From assembly GCA_017654935.2 (NCBI GenBank), contig CM065682.1, positions 80,196,633 through 80,260,632 on the forward strand: DNA of 64,000 nt, written 5' to 3'. Shown piece by piece: positions 1 through 10,834 of this stretch; positions within the stretch are counted from its first letter, which is position 1; the number at the start of each line of letters is the position of its first letter. The translations under genes and the position numbers were made by a program. The stretch comes from Phymorhynchus buccinoides. Lineage: Eukaryota; Mollusca; Gastropoda; Neogastropoda; Raphitomidae. Under the pieces are notes generated by a model. The model was not told the DNA's origin and made no database searches. It saw only the letters and a program-made list of their open reading frames with translations.

Positions 1-268
1 AAAGCAAAAAAAAAGCTGAGGATTTAAAACACTGTTTAACATTTCAGGTGTTGACCCTTTATAGACTTGTATGTTAAAAATGATATTTAGCTGGCCCAAT
101 CCTGGAGCCCTTGCGCATTGCAAAAAGACCATGATGAGCGTTAAGAATTTGTTTACAGGAAACCTTTCAGAATGGTAATAACATCTTCAAATTGGATGCA
201 TGTGCATACCTTTGCAATAACTTGTAACATAAACCATGGAATTATGAAAAAGTTTCATGATTGGTCGA

Positions 269-600
269 TCACAAAGTCATTATAGTAGTTGACGAATGTA
301 AGGGTGCAATGAGTAAGGGCTCCAGGCTTGTACCTGGGTACAGGGGATTTGCACTTTGCACTAGGCCTTGCAGTCTGAACGTGGAGTCTTTTGGATGAGA
401 TGATGAACCGAGGTCCCATGTGCCCATGCACTTAGCACACGTTAAACCCAGTGGCAACGAAAAAGTTGTCATTTGGTCAAAATTTACCCCACCCCCCCTT
501 CCTTCCTCATCAGTCACACAAAAATTGCAAGCAAACAAAATAATATAAAAAATGCGAAGCGCTCTCCAGGTGGGAGCAACCCGAATTTCACAGATACGCC
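269..600 (-). repeat. Dispersed repeat family 1, copy 1
   Basis: On the minus strand this copy reads from a conserved AATTCGGGTTGCTCCCACC block through ACTTTTTCGTTGCCACTGG and ACGTGTGCTAAGTGCATGGG. The same order of blocks recurs on the plus strand at about 8835-9160 and 54930-55080, and the first block recurs at 53200-53290. The short open frame across it is incidental. It could be a SINE or the tail of a larger element; I do not recognise the family. Its outer edge runs directly into the 95-bp satellite. Confidence 0.75.
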
Positions 601-2945
601 TCTGTGACTATAATGTACCTAACCTAACCTAACCTAACCTAAGAAGGGACACATAGTCCATGTTTTGTTTTCCATCTTTGGAAGGACTTACTGACGTGCT
701 GATGGCATCTGTGACTATAATGTACCTAACCTAACCTAAGAAGGGACACAGTCCATGTTTTGTTTTCCATCTTTGGAAGGACTTACTGACGTGCTGATGG
801 CATCTGTGACTATAATGTACCTAACCTAACCTAAAAAGGGACACAGTCCATGTTTTGTTTTCCATCTTTGGAAGGACTTACTGACGTGCTGATGGCATCT
901 GTGACTATAATGTACCTAACCTAACCTAAGAAGGGACACACAGTCCGTGTTTTGTTTTCCATCTTTGGAAGGACTTACTGACGTGCTAATGGCATCTGTG
1001 ACTATAATGTACCTAACATAACCTAAGAAGGGACACAGTCCATGTTTTGTTTTCCATCTTTGGAAGGACTTACTGACGTGCTGATGGCATCTGTGACTAT
1101 AATGTACCTAACCTAACCTAAGAAGGGACACAGTCCATGTTTTGTTTTCCATCTTTGGAAGGACTTACTGACGTGCTGATGGCATCTGTGACTATAATGT
1201 ACCTAACCTAACCTAAGAAGGGACACAGTCCGTGTTTTGTTTTCCATCTTTGGAAGGACTTACTGACGTGCTAATGGCATCTGTGACTATAATGTACCTA
1301 ACCTAACCTAAGAAGGGACACAGTCCATGTTTTGTTTTCCATCTTTGGAAGGACTTACTGACGTGCTGATGGCATCTGTGACTATAATGTACCTAACCTA
1401 GCCTAAGAAGGGACACACAGTCCGTGTTTTGTTTTCCATCTTTGGAAGGACTTACTGACGTGCTGATGGCATCTGTGACTATAATGTACCTAACCTAACC
1501 TAAGAAGGGACAAAGTCCATGTTTTGTTTTCCATCTTTGGAAGGACTTACTGACGTGCTGATGGCATCTGTGACTATAATGTACCTAACCTAACCTAAGA
1601 AGGGACACACAGTCCGTGTTTTGTTTTCCATCTTTGGAAGGACTTACTGACGTGCTGATGGCATCTGTGACTATAATGTACCTAACCTAACCTAAGAAGG
1701 GACACAGTCCGTGTTTTGTTTTCCATCTTTGGAAGGACTTACTGACGTGCTGATGGCATCTGTGACTATAATGTACCTAACCTAACCTAAGAAGGGACAC
1801 ACCAGTCCGTGTTTTGTTTTCCATCTTTGGAAGGACTTACTGACGTGCTGATGGCATCTGTGACTATAATGTACCTAACCTAACCTAAGAAGGGACACAG
1901 TCCGTGTTTTGTTTTCCATCTTTGGAAGGACTTACTGACGTGCTGATGGCATCTGTGACTATAATGTACCTAACCTAACCTAAGAAGGGACACAGTCCAT
2001 GTTTTGTTTTCCATCTTTGGAATGACTTACTGACGTGCTGATGGCATCTAATAATGTACCTAACATAACCTAAGGGACACAGTCCATGTTTTGTTTTCCA
2101 ATCTTTGGAAGTCCATGTTTTGTTTTCCATAACCTTTGGAAAGGACTTACTGACGTGCTGATGGCATCTGTGACTATAATGTACCTAACATAACATAACC
2201 TAACCTAACCTAAGAAGGGACAAATAGTCCATGTTTTGTTTTCCATCTTTGGAAGGACTTACTGACGTGCTGATGGCATCTGTGACTATAATGTACCTAA
2301 CCTAACCTAAGAAGGGACACATAGTCCATGTTTTGTTTTCCATCTTTGGAAAGACTTACTGACGTGCTGATGGCATCTGTGACTATAATGTACCTAACAT
2401 AACCTAAGAAGGGCCCAGTCCATGTTTTTGTTTTCCATCTTTGGAAGACTTACTTAAAGTGCTGATGCCTCTGTGACTATAATGTACCTAATCTAACCTA
2501 AGAAGGGACACAGTCCATGTTTTGTTTTCCATCTTTGGAAGGACTTACTGACGTGCTTATTGCTCTGTTGGACTATATGTACCTACCTACCTAAGAAGGG
2601 ACACAGTCCATGTTTTGTTTTCCATCTTTGGAAGGACTTACTGACGTGCTGATGGCATCTGTGACTATAATGTACCTAACCTAACCTAAGAAGGGACACA
2701 CAGTCCGTGTTTTGTTTTCCATCTTTGGAAGGACTTACTGACGTGCTAATGGCATCTGTGACTATAATGTACCTAACATAACCTAAGAAGGGACACAGTC
2801 CGTGTTTGTTTCCATCTTGGAAGGGACTACTGACGTGCTGTGGATCTGTGACTATAAGTACCTAACCTAAACTAGAAGGGACACAGCTGTTCGTTTTCCA
2901 TCTTGGGGAAGACTTCCGACGTGCTGAGGATATGTGGATTATAAC
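599..2945. repeat. 95-bp satellite array with CCTAA pentamers
   Basis: About 24 head-to-tail copies of a unit of roughly 95 bp. Each holds TGACTATAATGTACCTAACC, a short CCTAA run, a GAAGGGACACAGTCC block, TTTTCCATCTTTGGAAGGAC and TTACTGACGTGCTGATGG. Copies up to about 2000 are nearly identical. Variants alternate between TCCATG and TCCGTG, with ACACAG or ACACACAG in front and GCTGATGG or GCTAATGG behind. Copies beyond about 2030 become irregular and the last ones, after 2800, lose many bases. The CCTAA run is the complement of the TTAGG arthropod-type telomere repeat, but only two to five pentamers occur per unit, so this is a satellite and not a telomere. No coding capacity is seen. Confidence 0.97.
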
Positions 2946-3785
2946 GCGCACAACAATTAGTGGATTTAAGAGGACCGGCCCGTACAGGGTTACTATCACT
3001 CGTGGTTGTGCCTCATAAACCGAAGTAGACATAGCTTATTGTTAAAAATTGTAACAGGAAATGGGGTTGCTGGAAGGTCGAGGTTCACGCCATCAGTTTC
3101 GACAAGATGAGACCATGCCCAATGCGATGTTGATTTCGATCTGTAGCATTTCTCTGCGCATATCTATGACAATGCTAGCTGGACTTTAGTATGTGCTGTA
3201 GTGTTTTCAAATACACAACTCTTTTATTGCTATACTACAGACAAAAGAACCCAATTCACTAACGAAAATGATGAACGAAATCGATGGAATTCCTTGAAGA
3301 GTAGGATATAAATTACTACATTAATAGAAGTTTTACTTCTTTGACAATTATAATATTCTCTTCAGGGTTAAAAAACAAAACAAAAAAGCAACAAAAACCA
3401 CTATGCTACAGACTTTAAAACGATTTCAAATTATCACCCATGCTTCCATAGAATTCACGAGTTAAAAAATTAAAATGTTTCGAGTGACACATTTGTGTGA
3501 CCTTGCGAATGAGGTGTTACGCACATGTATCATTGTGCTTATTTCTATCGTCGCCCAGGCTATTGGCAGGATACAAGTAAATAATAGCAGGCGTGGCAAA
3601 AATAGCTATGCATTTATTACTTACAATACATTGTTCATGTATTCCAATTAAATGGCAATGTGTGGTTTGATAGATAAAATATGGCATGGAAAAAACCCAG
3701 CACCAGACAACACATTAATTTATGTAAAGTACATGGCAACACAATCCACAACAATTGTATACAAATATAAGGCTTAGGCCCCTTG
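2946..3785. other. Unassigned AT-rich sequence
   Basis: Between the satellite and the 3' end of the receptor pseudogene. I see no coding pattern, repeat or RNA gene. It should contain whatever 3' untranslated sequence the minus-strand receptor once had. Confidence 0.5.
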
Positions 3786-5770
3786 CTATTGAAATTGATA
3801 TCTTTGAATTTCAATCACTTCAAAAGCTCTTGTCCTCCTTAGCCTAGACGCGATTCTCCAGAAGCACATCAGGGTGTACCAAAAAGGCGAGATCATACGG
3901 CCGAGCTAGCGGCCAAAAAAAATATGGCCCATGGCATCGTTGGGACTCTCCAGGACACAGACACACCTGCGAGGCCAGCACACCAGCAGACAATGGGGAA
4001 CAGCACAGGAAGTTGACATGGCTAGGGTGAACAACCGAGAGCACTGTTAATGTCTTGAGACTTCTGAGACTTCTGAATGAGGACGATGGACGGCCTGCTT
4101 TGCACTGAGTAAATCTGCCACTTTGTCAAGCCACCAGACAATGATAAGGGATAAACATCAAGTTTAGTAAAATAATCACAGCAAAGGCATACACATCGGC
4201 CAGGGACTGCTTCCTGGGTGATTGGCAGAGGGATACAGATGCCCGTCCGACTGTAGAATCCAGTGAGCGATACTTGGAAAGATGGGAACCAGCTTCAGTA
4301 TGAGACGATTGTCCAACAGACTGCACTAGCCAGCCTCGTGCCTGATGCTACTGAAATGAGGAAGTTCAAGGGGAGTGCAAACCAGAAACTATACAGGTCG
4401 TAGTGATGAGGCCGATAATGGAAAAGCAGACAATCAGAAAGAAAGCAAAAACGCCCGGAAAACCTGCAAGTTGACACACAGCACTGTGTCCCAGGACACA
4501 TCATGCCAGATATAAACGTTTCTGGTACATACTGTCAGCCACTCCTAGCACATGCTAAGGTACAAAAACCCATCAGAAGGTCTCTGAAACAACAGAGATG
4601 GGTCACCAGCACAGTGAAGCAGAAACCTACTCTTATGATAGTCACTACACGAAATGCTTTGCACGGACCAGATTGCCCAGTATGGCGAAAAAGAAAGTGT
4701 GCTCAACACACTCGATACACAGGGAACGAAGCAAGTCATGCATGAAGAAGGTTCAGGCACGGGAGATGACAGATGGTTGAGGCAAAGTTGTAAAATAAGC
4801 TGCACTGCAACCACAGCCTCTAATCATCAGCATACAGCACGCTAAGTGGCTGAGGTCTTTGAAGGACATCCTTATGAATATCATCAAGTGCACAACCTGT
4901 GAAAGTCAATGAATGCAGTGTACCATCAACTGCAGGCTTCGTTCTGTTTTATATTGACGTGTGTGCCACAGTCTGACAAATCAGAATATGTACATTAGAG
5001 AACATGTTCCCCATCCTGTCATCAAATTGTTGAAAGGTTCACTTCCAGATAAAATATAACAGTTGTATATGGTCAAAAGATTATCCATGTTCCAGCTCAT
5101 GCGAGCTAGGCACTGCAGAATGTTGGAAAGTGGGTATTTGAAATAATAGAACTTGAGATTCTCGCACTATTCTGGATAGTGTGTGTAAGCGAGGTTGATC
5201 TGATATCGCTGAGATATAACGTACCAAGTTGGGGAAAGAGACGTTCCCCAAATCAGAAATTGGACAGTGGCCAGGTAAGATAGCCAGCATCATATTTAAT
5301 ACCATCTGTTCCATCTGCATCCACTGCCTCGAGCTTTCAGGATTTCAGGTCTGGATAAAGGTCTGCTGGAAACAGCTGGGACACGACAAAGCTAAGCCAT
5401 GACACGTGCACTCTGACGGGGCAGTGCAGGTCACAGAAACAGTTCGGAGTCAGACTTTGGACAGTGGGACACACCCATCACACAGGTGAGATGTGTGCAA
5501 ACAGGCTGAGAGTCACGACAACGGTAAAACTTCGCACACTGGTAATTGCCGCATTCTGCTGCATCGTGCACTCTGGGCAGTCGTAGAATCCATTACACCT
5601 GGTGAATACTGGGTTCCCGCAGACAGTAACACTTGGGACATTGGTGCATCCGGGGCTTTTCTGGACATGCAAGCTACGCCCTGCAACCGTCTGTCTGGTT
5701 TAAAGGACGCACTGGTACCTGAGGTATGTGAAATCAAACCGCAGGGGATCATGGGAAAAAAATTGGTATT
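3786..5770 (-). pseudogene. GRL101-like LDLa-LRR-7TM receptor (LGR type), degraded copy 1
   Basis: No long frame is open, but the pieces of a leucine-rich-repeat GPCR occur in order across the three minus frames. Near 5560-5600 is an LDL-receptor class A end (TRCNGFYDCPE). At 5460-5560 a second LDLa module (NYQCAKFYRCRDS, then GVSHCPKSD) is followed by a Cys-rich cap (CDLHCP). From 4900 to 5400 come LRR-like lines such as NVSFPNLV. Near 4661-4683 is a first membrane segment with ILGNLV. At 4523-4545 GVADSMYQ marks the end of TM2. At 4217-4242 GICIPLPIT is the extracellular-loop-2 signature, followed by a TM5 with YAFAVIILLNLMF. Near 3930-3952 PGES and DAM precede TM7, and a basic tail ends at TAG 3786-3788. 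The family comprises plasma-membrane receptors for glycoprotein or relaxin-like ligands; GRL101 is the snail member. At least eight frame changes or stops break it. A related copy lies on the plus strand at 49.0-50.85 kb. A decayed gene is most likely; an indel-rich consensus is the alternative. Confidence 0.8.
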
Positions 5771-6104
5771 GTCCTAAACAGCTGTCTTAAAAGTATTTGT
5801 CATCTTCCCCATTCACACAGTCCGTTTGTTCCATTGCACTAGACTGGCGGCATTTTGTAGCACTGTTAAAAAATGCCAGTGGAAAAAAGCACAAAACACT
5901 TTGCACAAAGGAAAAGAACACATACAGACCCACTTTGCATGGCTCTTTCTCACTCTCTCAACTTTCTTCGTATAGGAGTATTTATATTCCCTTGCCCCAA
6001 CCCCACCCCTTTTGTTTTTGAAGAACATAAATTTGTATTTACTACAACTAACATTACTCTCTTCTCGCGGACTAAGAGAAATAGTGTCGTCAGAGGGGGC
6101 TTAG
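5771..6104. other. Unassigned sequence upstream of receptor copy 1
   Basis: A further 5' exon of the receptor, with a signal peptide, would be expected at or beyond this point on the minus strand. I find no convincing one. Composition is mixed, with a short T-rich stretch. Confidence 0.4.
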
Positions 6105-6330
6105 TCTAGTAGGTGGTTTCCTGATCAGGCTCCTACTGAATCCACCGAAGTGATTAAGCAGCGGCGCAGTGTCTTCTCGGTGGTGCCTCCTGAGGCCTAA
6201 TATAGAATCACTCCTTGATGTGGTCTGGAGGGTTCTTGCGACCTGAACAAGCCGGGGGTGGCTGCGTGTTGGAATAGGAAGTGCAGCGTGAGAGCAACGC
6301 CACTGTACGGCCCAGAAGACGGGACAGCAA
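6105..6330 (-). repeat. Dispersed repeat family 2, copy 1
   Basis: Read on the minus strand it begins GGCCGTACAGTGGCGTTGCT and continues to a TTAGGCCTCAGGAGGC block and a TCGGTGGATTCAGTAGGAGC block. The same blocks occur in the same order at 56385-56765 and in part at 13440-13690 and 25030-25330. Its short length and dispersal suggest a SINE or MITE. No tRNA-like A and B boxes are clear to me. Confidence 0.7.
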
Positions 6331-6403
6331 ACAAAAGAGTACTCTCTTTCTCTCAAGCTCTATCTTCCCATTTATCATTCACTATCTCGTTTTCCCTAAC
6401 CCC

Positions 6404-6404
<1 letters not shown>

Positions 6405-6443
<39 letters not shown>

Positions 6444-6496
6444 CTCTATTCTCTCTCTCTCTCTCTCCTTCTCTCCTCTCTCTCTCTCTCTCTCCA
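6405..6496. repeat. (CT)n microsatellite
   Basis: A CT dinucleotide run with a few single-base interruptions. It produces Leu/Ser- or Arg/Glu-rich open frames on both strands that are not genes. Confidence 0.98.
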
Positions 6497-6764
6497 AATG
6501 TATTCACTATTAAATGAAGTGTAGGGAATGCTTTGTTTGTATGACTTACTATTAGACCGGCCTGCCACAGAAGTGATAGGTACCCCCGGCGGCGGGGCGG
6601 GGGGATGGCCACATGATTTCTAAGCGTTTTATGATAAAAAGCCAGGGTTACCCTTTATAAAACAGGGCACACACGTCTAGAAGGGGTTTTGGCCTATTGT
6701 CATTCTTGGGCGCCTGTATTTCAGATGTATGTGCAGAATTGGAATTCATGGAACAGGGCACGAC

Positions 6765-7460
6765 ATTTGGCATGATGGTTTATTAGGTGTGTTTATCAAT
6801 TTATGATGTAAGGACATTGCGATTCGCCTTTAACCCATTCAGTGCCAAGGGTATTTATATAGACAGTAATAAAATAAAAAAATTATAGTGGTATACAATT
6901 TTCATGAAAAACAAGCGTGAAAATTTGCAAGATAGTCAGTGTGGTGTTTTACCCAATTTATGATATAGGGACATTTTCACGCAGCCTTAACCCATTCAGT
7001 TGCCAGGCATTTGATCGCAGACAGTTAATATTTAAAATAATACATAGTTGTCAGCATTTCATGAAACAAGCATGAAATTGGCTGATAGTCTTTTTATGAT
7101 GGGTTTACCAATCTGACGTAGGAACATTTTCTATATAGCCTTTCCCCTCGTACCAATGGCATTTGTGATGGAAATAGTTATTTAATTTTAAAAAAATGGC
7201 ATGCTGGCCATGTTCACTTAACATGTCTCGTTTGGTGCAAGAGGCAATATTTATGGAAGGAACACTAGTCTGGTCAAAATAAGATTTATTGCAAGATTCT
7301 AGAGGGAAAACACAGTGCAAACCGTGATTTTGACACGGGTGACGTACTGGGTCTTTAACCCCCAGTGCCAGGGCATTTTTGATCGCGACAGTATTTAAGT
7401 TTTCTAAATTCTAGTTTTCGGCACTTTCATGTAACAAGCATAAATTCGGCATGGTGGTTT
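6765..7460. repeat. Degenerate tandem array, about 150-bp unit
   Basis: The block TTAACCCATTCAGTGCC recurs near 6833 and 6988, with decayed versions near 7140 and 7355, each followed by a GGCATTT block, an A/T run, and TTTCATG(A)AACAAGCAT. Spacing is about 152-155 bp except for the last, longer interval. A further fragment (CCTTTAACAGCC) lies just before the gap at 7789, so the array probably continues into unsequenced DNA. The TTAACCC start resembles the end of a piggyBac-type element, so the unit may derive from a MITE. A related segment lies at 33340-33470. Confidence 0.75.
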
Positions 7461-7464
7461 CTTA

Positions 7465-7703
7465 CCCTTTCGTCGCGAGGCCATTTTTCAGCCAAAAAAT
7501 ACCATTCAACTAACTGGGTAGAGAACAAAAATTAACTTTGCGATTTTGGGAATTCCTCTGTGACATGCACAACACTAGGCCAATCCTACCCTAAAATGAA
7601 GAAAACAGGGTCTTCAGATAATCAGGCCCTGAATTTGATGCCTTTTTAAGTGACATGAGTGCTAAACCATTGTGGTGCATAAAGCAACATTGGCGGGAAA
7701 GGG
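7465..7703. mobile_element. piggyBac-type MITE, copy A
   Basis: A segment of about 239 bp begins CCCTTTCGTCGC and ends GGCGGGAAAGGG, flanked by TTA on the left and TTAA on the right. Imperfect CCCTTT ends with a TTAA target are the hallmark of piggyBac elements. It carries no coding sequence, so it would depend on a transposase in trans. The internal blocks CTGGGTAGAGAACAAAA, TGTGACAT, AATTTGATGCCTTT and GTGACAT match the copy at 52259-52498 in order. Confidence 0.8.
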
Positions 7704-7788
7704 TTAATAAAGATTATGGTGTCTTAATCCTTTCTGTCATAGGGATATTTCAATCCAGCCTTTAACAGCCAAAGACATCTTTGTTTGC

Positions 7789-8288
7789 NNNNNNNNNNNN
7801 NNNNNNNNNNNNNNNNNNNNNNNNNNNNNNNNNNNNNNNNNNNNNNNNNNNNNNNNNNNNNNNNNNNNNNNNNNNNNNNNNNNNNNNNNNNNNNNNNNNN
7901 NNNNNNNNNNNNNNNNNNNNNNNNNNNNNNNNNNNNNNNNNNNNNNNNNNNNNNNNNNNNNNNNNNNNNNNNNNNNNNNNNNNNNNNNNNNNNNNNNNNN
8001 NNNNNNNNNNNNNNNNNNNNNNNNNNNNNNNNNNNNNNNNNNNNNNNNNNNNNNNNNNNNNNNNNNNNNNNNNNNNNNNNNNNNNNNNNNNNNNNNNNNN
8101 NNNNNNNNNNNNNNNNNNNNNNNNNNNNNNNNNNNNNNNNNNNNNNNNNNNNNNNNNNNNNNNNNNNNNNNNNNNNNNNNNNNNNNNNNNNNNNNNNNNN
8201 NNNNNNNNNNNNNNNNNNNNNNNNNNNNNNNNNNNNNNNNNNNNNNNNNNNNNNNNNNNNNNNNNNNNNNNNNNNNNNNNNNNNNNNN
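7789..8288. other. Assembly gap, 500 N
   Basis: Exactly 500 N, the same length as the second gap, so a placeholder size and not a measured distance. Frames spanning it are meaningless. Confidence 1.
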
Positions 8289-8451
8289 GGATGATGCCGC
8301 CCCTGATGAGAAATAATGTTGTCAGTTCTGGACGATGAAGCGATGACCATAAACCGTATAATGATAATTAGGCGTCATGATAAACTGTTAATATATGAGA
8401 TCCTGCCGACAACATTGCTGCAGACACTAGAACTGTATTAAAAGTCGATTG

Positions 8452-8454
<3 letters not shown>

Positions 8455-8482
<28 letters not shown>

Positions 8483-8560
8483 CGAGATGAGAGCGAGGAG
8501 AGAGAAGAGAGAGCGAAGAGATAGACCGGGAGGGAGAGAGGAGAGGAATGGAAATAGATT
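8455..8560. repeat. GATA/GA microsatellite
   Basis: A short GATA run passing into interrupted GA repeats. No gene. Confidence 0.95.
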
Positions 8561-8834
8561 TGGTAGAAGGCACTTTCCATTACAACAATGCCGGATTCGA
8601 AGTCACAGGGTGGTGTCACCGCATGCGTGTACATTGTGAGCGTCCCTATTGGTGATAAACATGCACTCAAAATAAAAATAATGATTTAATACGACAGTTA
8701 TCCTCCACAATAACCGGATACACATAACCAAGACAAGCTTTTAAAACCAAAGTACGACGAATGAATATTTAAAATATGTTTTATGCTTTCTACTATCAGT
8801 GATGGGTTTCCTCTGTGACATTATTTTCGTATTT

Positions 8835-9160
8835 TATTTGGTCCTTTTATACTCACAGAGGAGTTCCTATGAAATTCGGGTGCTCCATCCTGGATAGCGG
8901 CGTCACAGCCAAAGGCACGCACCAATTTTGTTTGATAACTTCCATGCAATTTGTGTGTGACTGATGAGGAGGAAAGAGTGGGGAGGGGTTAAATGTGACC
9001 AAAAATGAAAACTTTTCCGTTGCACTGGTTGAACGTGTGCTAAGTGCCTATGGGCACATGGACCGTGGTTTACGTGTCATCCGAAAGACGCCACGTTCAC
9101 ACCGCAAGGCTAGTGCAGAGGAGAGGACCAAATCACCGACCGGTTCGAGCTCGGAATTAT
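8835..9160 (+). repeat. Dispersed repeat family 1, copy 2
   Basis: Plus-strand copy of the family seen at 269-600, starting near AAATTCGGGTGCTCC and running through AACTTTTCCGTTGC, ACGTGTGCTAAGTGCC and a CATCCGAAAGACGCCACG block. The open frame at 8995-9300 lies mostly inside it and is not a gene. Confidence 0.75.
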
Positions 9161-9469
9161 TGTTGATGCAGGCGAACGCGTTACTCTGTGCCACTCATAC
9201 ACCATTTAGCTTGTTTTTGAGTGAGGTAAACGGAAGGCATGAAGCTGGTCTTCTTATCTACATGTCTCTGCCAAGAAATAGTGCGGTGGGTTTTTTTTAG
9301 TGTCACGTTTTGGGGGGTCTCATGGTCATCCATTTGGACGTTGGGAAAAAAAAAAGTGTTCAGTATTAATTTGTGGGGTCGAGTGGTGTGTTTTGAGTGA
9401 TTGTGTCTGTCTGTCAGTCTCGTATGTCAGGTGGTACTAGTGCCTACAAAGTGCTGGGTCAACTTCTGC

Positions 9470-9640
9470 CAAACCATAAAAAGCCCCCACTGACAAATCG
9501 TAGTTTGTGCCAATATCACTTGTTTTGCCAGGTATACAGTATCAAGGCTAGGTATAAAAAAATATCGGAAAGCAAAGCCAAAGTCACTCGTGTCGGTAAA
9601 TTCTAAAAATCTTTCTGTGCCATGGGCCGTTCCAGCCGAA
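9470..9640 (+). repeat. Dispersed repeat family 3, copy 1
   Basis: Shares TCACTTGTTTTGCCAG, a GCTAGGTAT block, AGCAAAGCCAAG and AATCTTTCTG, in order, with 24455-24590. Family unknown. Confidence 0.65.
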
Positions 9641-10455
9641 AAGTTACCTTAAAATCAAATTTACTTTTTATGTTGGATAACTGTAATAATTTGTACTTGA
9701 AAGAGAATGACTGGAAGCATGAAATAAATTACGTGACATTGGTTTTTCAACACCATGGACCTTGGCGGCCATTTGAAATTTCAGACAAACTTGTAGGGAA
9801 TGCCACGCCTCTTTAACTTTGCAAGGTTTTAATGGTGATTTAACAAAACAAATACGATTTGGGACTGATAAGTATTTTTAGGTAGGCTTCTTGTAGAAGG
9901 TCAAACAGCTCACTTGATGCTAAAAACAGTTTACTTTCAAAATTCCCTAAGATTATATTAAAAAACAAATTGATTAGAAATGTTATCTGGCAGTACGTTT
10001 GAAGGAACAGTTTATTATACCAGCATGACTGATCCCATTTGGTCAAATTCGTTTATTTTGCGTAACATACCACGTTTGTATGTGGTAAACGTAAATCCAA
10101 GGTTATATGACTATGCATCCATTCGGATATGGGTATAAATAAGTGCCTAAATGGACTTCTGAAGAGGTAGAGCACATACATTCTGGTCACACAATGGGCT
10201 GCATTGCACGCGAATGAGAAATTTGTTGCCAACCCCAGGGCATTGGCGTCATTCTTTTATTGTTATGTTACCGACCTGTGTGATTTTTTTTCTTTTCATG
10301 TATTTATTCTTGGTTTCGATTTCAGTGTTGTCTAAAAAATAAAACATATGAGTTACAGTTCACTTTCCGTCACCTATTCTCGTATATTCGCTTGCTTAGT
10401 TGAACAAAAGGTCGATGAATGACGTAAGGGTGTTAACATGCTATAACATGTTGCA
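9641..10455. other. Unassigned AT-rich sequence
   Basis: No coding pattern or repeat recognised. Short open frames here have no domain-like content. Confidence 0.45.
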
Positions 10456-10479
10456 AACTAAACTTAACGTTTAAATTCT

Positions 10480-10801
10480 CAGGTCACAGGAGAGAGATGA
10501 GAGAGGAGAGAGAGAGAGAAAGAAAGAAAGACAGACAGTCAGGACAGAGGACGAGAGAGAGAGGGAGAGAGAGAATTATACATACACATTTACATATGAA
10601 TAAATACAGTGCAAATATGGCAGGGCCATGTTTATATATTGATAAGAAAAAAGCGAGCGTCGCGCGCGCTGGCGCGCATGTGTGTGTGTGAGAAAGAGAG
10701 AGAGAGAGAGAGAGAGAGATATGAGAGAGAGAGTAGAGAGAGAGACGAGGACAAGAGAGAGAGAGGAGAGAGACAGACAGCAGACAGACCAGACAGTCAG
10801 A

Positions 10802-10834
<33 letters not shown>

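Noticed and set aside
599..2945. True telomere
   Set aside because: Pentamers are only a small part of a 95-bp unit and sequence continues on both sides.
599..2945. CRISPR-like array of regular repeats
   Set aside because: Repeats are contiguous with no unique spacers, and the genome is clearly eukaryotic.
7724..8350. Open frames across the N block
   Set aside because: N positions were read through; no sequence supports them.
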